DNA of 42,877 bases from Lachnospiraceae bacterium (GTDB lineage Bacteria > Bacillota > Clostridia > Lachnospirales > Lachnospiraceae): assembly GCA_024698555.1 (NCBI GenBank), contig JAILRI010000130.1:1-42877 (forward strand). The letters are read 5' to 3'. Below, one piece after another: positions 35,143-42,117 of this stretch. Every line of letters starts with the position of its first letter. The first letter of the stretch is position 1. A program made the position numbers and the translations under genes. Below the pieces are notes generated by a model. That model had not been told where the DNA came from, did no database searches, and was given only the letters and a program-made list of their open reading frames with translations.

Positions 35143-35877
35143 TTACAGATAGTTAGCAAAGCTGAAGTCTGTAGGCATCGGGATGGTAAACATATATACC
35201 GTTGCGATCACGAAGCCGACTACGGCAACTATCAGAACCACTCTTCTGTTCGGGATATTCTTGAATATTCCGACGATACCGAGCAGGAACAGCACGATGG
35301 AGTAAATAACGGTAACCAGACCGAACTTATCTCCGTTGGAGTTGTCTGCCTGACCCTGATCCAGAAGCTCCTGAGACTCGGCAAGCAGCTCATTGGCTGT
35401 TACAAAATACTTATCAACCAGACCGGGTACCTCAAAGGGAGATTCCATATCATCAGTCATCTCATCAAAGCCTTCAGCCAGTATTTCACTGCAGTTCTGT
35501 TCGATATAGGATTCAAGCTTTGCTTCGATCATAGCGGCTTCATCTTCCCTGCCCTCATAGAGATTACAGATCTCGATGTCGATCTGGTAGTTCATCATCT
35601 CATTCCATGCCATGAGGTCGGACAGATAAGTCTGCAGAGCGGAATTATACTCTGAATTGCCTTCAGCGGCCAGATTGTTGCTCTTGGTATAATTGGTCGC
35701 CTGGTTGCCGCCGTGAAGTGAACCGATCCAGGAAGCCCATGCAGTGAGCAGCGCAGTTACGCCCAGGAAAATAGCACACAGCAGCTCGATGGTCTTTTCG
35801 TTTAAGAATCCCTTCTTTCCGCCGTTTTCATTTTCAGCATTTTCAGTTGTTTCAGTTGCGTTTGTAATTTCTTCCAT
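35143..35877 (-). CDS. Membrane protein with three helices and large soluble loop
   Basis: I do not recognise a named family with certainty; the shape is like DUF4337-type proteins. The 244-aa product has a polar N terminus (about 30 residues), a membrane helix at about 31-52 (IELLCAIFLGVTALLTAWAS), a 130-residue soluble helical loop rich in Glu, and two closely spaced helices at about 185-205 and 212-233. The loop starts SLHGGNQATNYTKSNNLAAE, also seen in small membrane proteins that bind partners. Either the loop is outside and the N terminus inside, or the reverse. AAGGAG lies 7 nt upstream. It has its own promoter of the shared 60-bp type. Confidence 0.82.
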   Translation of the reverse strand: MEEITNATETTENAENENGGKKGFLNEKTIELLCAIFLGVTALLTAWASWIGSLHGGNQATNYTKSNNLAAEGNSEYNSALQTYLSDLMAWNEMMNYQIDIEICNLYEGREDEAAMIEAKLESYIEQNCSEILAEGFDEMTDDMESPFEVPGLVDKYFVTANELLAESQELLDQGQADNSNGDKFGLVTVIYSIVLFLLGIVGIFKNIPNRRVVLIVAVVGFVIATVYMFTIPMPTDFSFANYL

Positions 35878-35938
35878 TTCTTCTCTCCTTGTGATTATTT
35901 ACATCTTATACAAAGGTCTAATTACAAGACCGCAAAAT

Positions 35939-35998
35939 ATAATAAGTGAGATAAAAAAAAATGTATAGTAACCCTAAGGCTAATTCGCCTGTTTTTTT
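35939..35998 (-). promoter_or_regulatory. Shared-module promoter, copy 1 (membrane protein)
   Basis: On the minus strand the -10 is TATTAT (35939-35944), then a 17-bp spacer, then a poor -35 TATACA (35962-35967). Directly upstream comes GGGTTAC and, 24 nt from the -35 edge, an A7 tract (35992-35998). The order and spacing match copies at 36584-36642 and 37177-37236 without a gap. Confidence 0.8.
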
Positions 35999-36023
35999 AT
36001 TCATACTCTCTCTTATTCCAACG

Positions 36024-36065
36024 AAAAGGGCTGTCGCATCAAGTCCGAAAGGAAGCGGCAGCCCT
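36024..36065 (-). terminator. Terminator of the 128-aa protein gene
   Basis: AGGGCTGTCGC (36027-36037) pairs with GCGGCAGCCCT (36055-36065) with one G-U pair, and TTTT follows on the minus strand. It is 58 nt past the stop at 36123 and is of the GGGCTGTCGC stem type. Confidence 0.85.
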
Positions 36066-36122
36066 GAATTAATTATCTCGAACGAAAAATTTGTTTATTG
36101 TCGCGATAATAAATGTTTATGA

Positions 36123-36509
36123 TCAAAGTCCGAGTGCGTTGAATTCAGCAACTACCGCATCAACCTGCTGCTCGCAGAGCTTGCTGTTCTTTCCGCCGAG
36201 TGATCCAAGATTGCCCAGACCATTGGTAAGCGCGCCGATCACAGCATTCTTCGCCATATTATCAAGTCCTGCTGCTTCAGCCTTCAGGATAGTCCACTTA
36301 TTGCCTTCCTGACCTGTCAGCCAGCCCTGAGTGATCTGAACCTGATTCTGCCTGTCAACCTCAGGGAAAGCGATGATAGTCGCAAATCCCTGCTTAACAA
36401 GATTGGGTTTGCCGGGAGTAAACTCATGATCCTTGATCGCCTCGTAAAGAGACTGAATGTTATACTTGTTTTTTGTTTCAACTTTCTTCTGCTTAATTCC
36501 GAGTGCCAT
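36123..36509 (-). CDS. Unknown 128-aa cytoplasmic protein
   Basis: I do not recognise this protein. It has no signal peptide or membrane helix. The first 40 residues are basic and polar (MALGIKQKKVETKNKYNIQS, then LYEAIKDHEF), and a middle hydrophobic-polar region follows. A Gly/Asn/Leu-rich stretch comes near residues 90-110 (NAVIGALTNGLGNLGSLGGK) and the end is helical (LCEQQVDAVVAEFNALGL). The start at 36507-36509 has AGGAGG 9 nt upstream. A shared-module promoter and a tight 13-bp hairpin in its leader suggest regulation. It lies between a lipoprotein gene and a membrane-protein gene with the same promoter type, so a common role at the cell surface is possible but unproven. Confidence 0.8.
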   Translation of the reverse strand: MALGIKQKKVETKNKYNIQSLYEAIKDHEFTPGKPNLVKQGFATIIAFPEVDRQNQVQITQGWLTGQEGNKWTILKAEAAGLDNMAKNAVIGALTNGLGNLGSLGGKNSKLCEQQVDAVVAEFNALGL

Positions 36510-36535
36510 AACAAAAACCTCCTGAAAATAAAATT

Positions 36536-36565
36536 GTCCCATATGGGATGTCTCCCATATGGGAC
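36536..36565 (-). promoter_or_regulatory. Leader hairpin or operator: twin TCCCATATGGGA palindromes
   Basis: The 12-bp perfect palindrome TCCCATATGGGA occurs at 36537-36548 and again at 36553-36564, 4 bp apart. With the flanking G and C they also pair with each other as a 13-bp stem with a 4-nt loop. It lies 27-56 nt upstream of the start codon, right after the likely transcript start. It could be an operator for a dimeric repressor or a stabilising 5' hairpin. Confidence 0.8.
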
Positions 36566-36583
36566 CCACACAGCTTCGTGGAA

Positions 36584-36642
36584 ATTATAATCAAAAACGC
36601 TTCGGTTGAAAAGTAACCTCAGGGCTAATTTGCCTGTTTTTT
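36584..36642 (-). promoter_or_regulatory. Shared-module promoter, copy 2 (128-aa protein)
   Basis: -10 TATAAT (36584-36589), 17-bp spacer, -35 TTTTCA (36607-36612), then GGTTAC, and an A6 tract (36637-36642) at the same 24-nt spacing as in the two other copies. Confidence 0.8.
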
Positions 36643-36652
36643 CACGTTTTTA

Positions 36653-37108
36653 TTACTGAAGAGCGTTGTAGATCTCGTCAGCCTGTGATTCGGTAAGTCT
36701 TCCCGCCGCATAGATATCACCCGAGCTCATGTCTACAAGATAAATATCATCGCCGCCGTTGTCAACATAACCGATCTGAAGATTGCCAACAGTTACCAGA
36801 AGATAATCTGTTCCGTTCGGGGTCTGAGCCTTCTCAACGGTGTACTGTGCAAGAGCTTCGTTTGTTCCGTCATTTACATAAGCAACATCACCAGCTGATC
36901 CCTCATAAAAAGCGATCATAAAATCGCTTCCCTGTCCGTTATTGGCATAGAAACCATCAACGAAGCTTACACCTGAAGCATTTCCTGTGCTTACGTTTGA
37001 ACTGTTATTTGCGTTGCTGCCGGATGAATCACTGTCACCACCGCAGGCTGTCAATGTAAATACTGCCAGAGCAGCAACCAGCAACATAGCCAATACTTTC
37101 TTTTTCAT
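36653..37108 (-). CDS. Lipoprotein of unknown function, 151 aa
   Basis: The product starts MKKKVLAMLLVAALAVFTLT with lipobox LTAC, so the mature protein begins at Cys22 and is anchored outside the membrane. A Ser/Asn/Gly linker of about 20 residues follows. The domain at about 50-151 looks like a small beta-sheet protein (VSFVDGFYANNGQGSDFMIA, then YVDNGGDDIYLVDMSSGDIY) and ends LTESQADEIYNALQ. I do not know its family. GAGGAG lies 7 nt upstream of ATG 37106-37108. It has its own promoter (shared module, copy 3). No clear terminator separates it from the next gene's promoter, so some read-through into the 128-aa gene is possible. Confidence 0.88.
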   Translation of the reverse strand: MKKKVLAMLLVAALAVFTLTACGGDSDSSGSNANNSSNVSTGNASGVSFVDGFYANNGQGSDFMIAFYEGSAGDVAYVNDGTNEALAQYTVEKAQTPNGTDYLLVTVGNLQIGYVDNGGDDIYLVDMSSGDIYAAGRLTESQADEIYNALQ

Positions 37109-37176
37109 TTTGTCTCTCCTCTTTGATTGAAATAATTTTCGTCCCGGACACATCATTTTCCGGACACCGAGGGAAT

Positions 37177-37236
37177 ATGATAATAGAGTTGGTATGAAAT
37201 GTATAGTAACCCTAAGTAGTACATCGATGTTTTTTT
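37177..37236 (-). promoter_or_regulatory. Shared-module promoter, copy 3 (lipoprotein)
   Basis: -10 TATCAT (37177-37182), 17-bp spacer, -35 TATACA (37200-37205), then GGGTTAC, and an A7 tract (37230-37236) 24 nt further. The inner part between A-tract and core differs from the other two, but the spacing does not. Confidence 0.8.
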
Positions 37237-37249
37237 ACTCCTGCACAAT

Positions 37250-37282
37250 AAACAAAAAAGACCTCTTATCAGGAGGTCTTTT
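37250..37282 (-). terminator. Terminator of the subtilase gene
   Basis: AAAAGACCTC (37256-37265) pairs with GAGGTCTTTT (37273-37282) around a 7-nt loop; on the minus strand TTTTTTG follows. It lies 41 nt after the stop at 37323. Confidence 0.92.
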
Positions 37283-37322
37283 AAGTCATTCTATACTATA
37301 TTCTTTCAAGCCACCGTCAGCC

Positions 37323-39557
37323 TCAACCGCCTACACTGCCGGAGGACACTATATTGCCGTAGTAATCGTAAGCAGTATATGTAATAGTGATACCTCCGCC
37401 CTGGTAGGATCTGGTCACGTTTATTCCGGAACCGTTATTTACCAGTTCCTCCCTGTTTCCGTTTGAAAATACCAATATTATGTTCTTTACTCCGGCACCG
37501 GCAACAACACTGAGATTCAACATCATCTTTCCGTTGGAATACGAGGATGAGGTGCTGATGCTGACGGATGTATTGCCTGAATATACAGGCTGAGTGGGAT
37601 AAGGGTTCTGGGTAGGCCATACTATCTGCGTAGGATACGGATTCTGCGTAGGATACACTATCTGCGTGGGATATGGGCTCTGCGTAGGATACACTATCTG
37701 CGTAGGGTACGGATTCTGCGTAGGCCATACTATCTGTGTGGGATAAGGGTTCTGCGTAGGATACACTATCTGCGTGGGATAAGCAGGCTGTGTAGGTGCC
37801 GGCTGCGATGTAGGAACAGCAGTAGGACGTGGTGTGGGTGTAATATAGCTGTCACCTCCGCCGTTTATTTCCAGGGCTGATACATCCGGAACGCCATATC
37901 CGTAATAATAGTCAAATCCGGCAGTTCCAAGATCCTGTGCGCATGAGCGCAGGATACTTTCAACCGTCGAGCATGAAGCAGAAGGACGGATGAGTCTTAC
38001 CAGTGCCGCCAGTCCGCTTACATGAGGAGTCGCCATGGATGTACCTGACATGTATTCATATGAATTACCGGGTACCGTGCTGTAAATATCAACTCCGGGA
38101 GCTGCCACATCCACGCTTGAACCGTAGTTGGAAAAATAAGCCCTGTTTTTGCCCGAATCGATGGCAGCCACTACTATAGCGCTGTTATTGTGAGCCGGGC
38201 AGGAATAAGCCGTATCGCTGCTCTCATTGCCGGCGGCAACCACTACAACGCATCCGTAAGAGAGAGCCGTGGAAATCGCCTGATCTTCATAGTGATTTGA
38301 CCCGGTAGAAGCTCCACCCAGGCTCAGATTGATCACATCCGCCCCCTGCTGTGCCGCGTAAGTTATGCCGTTCGCGACAGCCAGGCTCGAACCATAGCCC
38401 TGTCCGGATAGAACCTTGACGGGAAGAAGCTTAACATTGGCACCTGAAGCGGTATTTATGACTATACCGGCACAATGTGTCCCATGGCTGTTATCGTCAT
38501 AAGCGTCATAATCACTGTTGATAAAGTCATAACCCTTTGATACCACATGCTGGCTCAGGTAACTATGATTGTAATCTATGCCTGTATCCACGATAGCTAC
38601 GGTAACACTGCCGCTTACTCCGGCGGATTTGATCCTCTCCGCAAGCACATCGGCTCCAAGCATGGCTACATTCCAGTCGGCTCCGCTTCCACCGTAATCA
38701 TCCGTATTGCCATCATCATTACCCGGATTCCAAAGATCATCCCATCCGGGGATTTCGCCCCAGTCGTCCCAGTTATCCCAATCATCAAAATCCTGTGTAT
38801 TCTGCTTCTTAACAGTGTTTTCAGATTGTTTTCCGGATTCGGGCTCTATCATGCTGATAAACTTGTCAGGCTCGACATAAGACACCTTTTTGTTTTCCGA
38901 CAGTTTTTCAAAAGCAGCCTTTGTATCCTTTTCGGTAGCAAACTGAAGAACATAAGTGTTACCGTTTACAGCGCTTTTTATCGCACCGTACGTATCGGGA
39001 GATATTCTTCTGCTGCTCTTCATTTCAACGATCAGGCGCTTGAGCTGGAAGGGTCTGGTAACGCTCAGACCGTCATCCGTCTGTACGATGTCATAGCATA
39101 AATTGTTCTCAAGCTCCTCGGCATTGATCATATACTTTCCGTTTTTCTTGACCGGTTTGTTCTCAAAAGTATAGGTTTCGCCGTCGATAGTCGATGTCTT
39201 CTTTCCGACCCTGCAGCTCCAGGTAAATTCATCTGAAGAGATCGTAAACCTCTTGCCCTTCTGCTTGTAGCTCAAGCCTGCGTCCTCGCAGAAAGAGTCA
39301 GCCGACAGATACCACTCCCCGTCTATCAGACAGGCTTCCGTATCATCGGAGAAGTTGAGACTGGTAAAATAATCATCCTCCCAATACTCGGATATCATCT
39401 GTGCCGCGGCGGCATAATACTCTAAAGACGGGTTGGAACCGTCTACGCCGTCAGGAATATACAGATCCACCGCACCCGCGGGAACAGCCGTGAACGGATC
39501 GATAATCAGCAATAATGTAAGAAGCAGACTGATGATCTTAAAAATAACACGCTTCAT
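37323..39557 (-). CDS. Secreted subtilase (S8) with prodomain-like region and PTQ repeat linker
   Basis: The 744-aa product has a signal peptide (about 1-30, ending VPAGA). A region of about 200 residues includes a copper-amine-oxidase-like or inhibitor-I9-like fold (STIDGETYTFENKPVKKNGK; VLQFATEKDTKAAFEKLSEN). An Asp/Trp-rich linker (DFDDWDNWDDWGEIPGWDDL) precedes the S8 domain. The catalytic triad is complete: Asp in AIVDTGID (about 322), His in SHGTHCAG (about 358), Ser in SGTSMATPH (about 506). A long Pro-Thr-Gln linker (YPTQIVYPTQNPYPTQ) and an about 80-residue C-terminal beta domain follow. It acts outside the cell, probably on proteins or on surface partners. I used ATG 39555-39557 (GGAGG 8 nt upstream). 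The regulator's stop is only 29 bp upstream, so the two are one transcript. Confidence 0.95.
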   Translation of the reverse strand: MKRVIFKIISLLLTLLLIIDPFTAVPAGAVDLYIPDGVDGSNPSLEYYAAAAQMISEYWEDDYFTSLNFSDDTEACLIDGEWYLSADSFCEDAGLSYKQKGKRFTISSDEFTWSCRVGKKTSTIDGETYTFENKPVKKNGKYMINAEELENNLCYDIVQTDDGLSVTRPFQLKRLIVEMKSSRRISPDTYGAIKSAVNGNTYVLQFATEKDTKAAFEKLSENKKVSYVEPDKFISMIEPESGKQSENTVKKQNTQDFDDWDNWDDWGEIPGWDDLWNPGNDDGNTDDYGGSGADWNVAMLGADVLAERIKSAGVSGSVTVAIVDTGIDYNHSYLSQHVVSKGYDFINSDYDAYDDNSHGTHCAGIVINTASGANVKLLPVKVLSGQGYGSSLAVANGITYAAQQGADVINLSLGGASTGSNHYEDQAISTALSYGCVVVVAAGNESSDTAYSCPAHNNSAIVVAAIDSGKNRAYFSNYGSSVDVAAPGVDIYSTVPGNSYEYMSGTSMATPHVSGLAALVRLIRPSASCSTVESILRSCAQDLGTAGFDYYYGYGVPDVSALEINGGGDSYITPTPRPTAVPTSQPAPTQPAYPTQIVYPTQNPYPTQIVWPTQNPYPTQIVYPTQSPYPTQIVYPTQNPYPTQIVWPTQNPYPTQPVYSGNTSVSISTSSSYSNGKMMLNLSVVAGAGVKNIILVFSNGNREELVNNGSGINVTRSYQGGGITITYTAYDYYGNIVSSGSVGG
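37588..37800. repeat. Tandem repeat of the subtilase Pro-Thr-Gln linker
   Basis: Units of 21 bp, grouped as 42-bp pairs (GTAGGATACACTATCTGCGT and variants), encode YPTQIV[Y/W]PTQNP. About ten PTQ units are present. Copies are nearly identical, which suggests recent expansion. Confidence 0.85.
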
Positions 39558-39586
39558 AGACACACCCTCCGAACATAAACAGTTTT

Positions 39587-41959
39587 TTATCTTCCTCTGT
39601 ATACCAGCCCTATCTGTACCGCCTTGCGTTCCGCCTCGGCGCGGTTCGAGGCACCCAGTTTGGCATATATGCTCCTGTTATGCTTTTTTAAGCAGGCATA
39701 AGTTATCTCGCACTTTGTGCATATATCTTCCGATGTCAGGCCTGAACACAGCATGGAAAGTATCTGGGATTCCCTCTTTGTCAGCTTTATCATATTTTTG
39801 GGGATCATCCGCAGATAATCAGGATAGTACAGTGCCATCTGATTTGCTTCAGCCAGTACCTGAGATAGAAATTCCCAGTTGATATCCTGTATCTGCGCAA
39901 GCTGTGTCAGTTCATTCAGCAGAGGTAATACTGCCTCTCCTTCAAGAGATATCACCCTGATAAAATGGTATGGTTCAGCAAGCTTAAGCGCATCGATCAG
40001 GTATTCCTTCCACAAAGGATCTCCCAGACGGTAAAATATGACCGCCCTCAATACTTCATTTTGGATATGATAGTATTTTCTGTCATATTCCATAAAATAT
40101 CCGTCAAGAAAAAACGAAAGATCTGCCGCTTTTTCAAGCTCACCGACGGCTATAAGGGCTTTAAGCCGCATCATCTGGACGTAGCGGTCCAGCGTGCAGA
40201 ACGCTGACCTGGCGTCATGTGTCCCCGCTACAAAACCACTTGCAGACGCATTTCCCGTATACAGCGACAGGTACATGCCAAAGGCTTCAATTTCGGGCAT
40301 CAGCCATGAAGCACCTGAATCTGCGGCATATTTTTTAAAACTTGTATATATCTCCACGGCCATGGGCCGATCCCCATCCATGATATATTGTCTGGCCTGT
40401 ACCCCCATAGAGGCAAAGGCTATCTCGCAGCTGCCGCCTCTTATCGCCTCCGAATATCCCTGAGCGCATCGTGACAGTACATCCCGCGATCTCATGGAAC
40501 CTTTTTCAAACCCGCTTTCGGCTGCAACCGTTGTAACAAGCCCCTTGCCAAATCTTCCCGTTATAGCTTCAACAGGTGCCTTCACGAGTTTTTCCATCTG
40601 AGTATCGTTTTTTACCCAATCACAAAGATCAAGACCGCCGTTCATGATCGAGGGAGAATTCCCGGTAACGGATAATTCAGGAAGCTTAACATTTTCCTTC
40701 TTTGCATACTCAAAGGTGTCTTTTAACGTTTTCTGCAGCCCCTTTGTACCTTTATGAGGCAGCGCAATATTCAGGTAGGCAAGCCAGAAAGCCGCTTTGC
40801 TCCGACTTTCCCGGCTGTTATTCCTATCCTTTTCATAATCGGATAAGCGTTCGTACCATAACTTTGACAGTTCTTTTTTTAGAATGATCGAACATAGCAT
40901 GCTCATACCGGCCATGAGCAGCGGCTCCTGCATGATCTCAGTCTCACTCATTTCAAAGTAGTAGTCCTTCATTTCTACCAGACTTCCTACACCGGGACGT
41001 AAGGCAGCTTCCCGCATCAAAATACTTCTGATATGTTCGGTTTCTCCCGCCAGTTTATAGTATTTCAGAGCTTTGGTCACCTCGCCCTTTTCCTCAAAAT
41101 AGCGGGCACCGCGCCTGTAATTTTCTTTTTTATCCTGCTGTGTCCACAGCAGACTTTTCTTCCATTCGAAATAACGTCTCATCTCAGGTCTTAACATATA
41201 ATATCCGTCATTTTTATAGATGAGCTGATTCGTGTTCCGTCTGCAATACTCGATAACTTTGCCAGCCGACGGATTGCCGGTAACTTTCTGAGTCATTTCA
41301 ACGTTGAAATCATCATAGCCGCACATTGCCAACGCGAACTCACGGAAATCCTCATTCCACTGCCCATACACCACATCGTCCCACATATGGAACAGATCCT
41401 GCCAGACAGCTTCCTGCAAATCGTCACTGTAGCGCTCTCCATGCTGCATGTGTCTGGCATAATAGAACAGGGCTATAGGATATCCTTCGGATGTGCCGGT
41501 CACCTGATCAATATCCTCTTCATCGGCTGTAATTCCAAGAAGATCAAAGTAATCCCTCACTTCATTCTTTCCAAACGCAAGATCGGCCTCGGTTATCCGG
41601 ATAAAATCCAGCCCCATCTCATCACCGGCCAGCTATTCCGGAACATTGCCCTGGGTGATCAGTACTATCTGCTTTTCATTTCTTTGCAGGAGAGTATGTA
41701 TATAAGTGATCGATTGCTCTTCGGTAAGCCATTGCATATTATCTATGATGATAATACTGCGTCTGATGGAATCGGGATTCGGCCTTTCAAGCAGGTTACC
41801 TGAACTGCAGTCCAGGATCAGGGGGTTCTTACGCCGGTAATAATACTTTACCGCCGCGCTCTTGCCCCATCCGTGGGCAGCTGTTATGATCACGGGGCGA
41901 AAGCTTTCTTCCGCTTTCTTAAGCTTGTCATAAGCCGCCGCAACCTTAATGTATTTCAT
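39587..41959 (-). pseudogene. MalT-type LuxR-family regulator broken by an in-frame TAG
   Basis: ATG 41957-41959 (GGAG 6 nt upstream) opens 108 codons with an ATPase start: Walker A AAHGWGKS at 27-34 and Walker B SIIIIDNMQWL. The frame then hits TAG at 41633-41635 and continues without a shift for 681 more codons to the true end. The second part has TPR-like helical repeats and a C-terminal LuxR helix-turn-helix (LTKRESQILSMLCSGLTSED, then ICTKCEITYACLKKHNRSIY). Related STAND regulators usually read PEWL where this one reads PE-stop-L, so TGG to TAG is the likely change. The parts may be made separately: an ATG (41615-41617) 15 nt after the stop opens the downstream frame. It controls, or once controlled, the adjacent subtilase and perhaps the shared-module promoters. 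Confidence 0.85.
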
Positions 41960-42001
41960 GCGCATCTCCAAAACAGGATAATAAGCAGTCACAGCCGATA
42001 A

Positions 42002-42080
42002 TTTAAAGGGCTGCCGCACTATGCAGATAACACGACCGGAAGATCGAGTCATATGCTTTATATACTAGTGTGACAGCCCC
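42002..42080 (-). terminator. Long-armed hairpin, likely terminator of the LURP-like gene
   Basis: GGGCTGCCGCACTA (42008-42021) and TAGTGTGACAGCCC (42066-42079) pair over 14 bp with one wobble and one mismatch. The loop is 44 nt. On the minus strand TTTAAATT follows. It is of the GGGCTGTCGC stem type, 39 nt after the stop at 42118. Confidence 0.65.
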
Positions 42081-42117
42081 ACATATACTATGACAACCGA
42101 AATGATACAGGCATCTG

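Noticed and set aside
36613-36643. Plus-strand terminator-like hairpin CAGGGC/GCCTG followed by T6
   Set aside because: No plus-strand gene lies upstream, and the same positions match the shared minus-strand promoter module, where the T-run is its A-tract.
37435-37728. Minus-strand frame with Tyr-Ala-Asp-Ser repeats
   Set aside because: It is a shifted frame of the PTQ repeat tract in the subtilase, so the repeat is a by-product of the real one.
871-41635. Stop codon reassignment or suppression as the reason for the two in-frame stops
   Set aside because: Other genes end normally in TAA, TGA and TAG (recG ends in TAG), and the two interrupted genes have different stop codons, so a single reassigned codon does not explain them.
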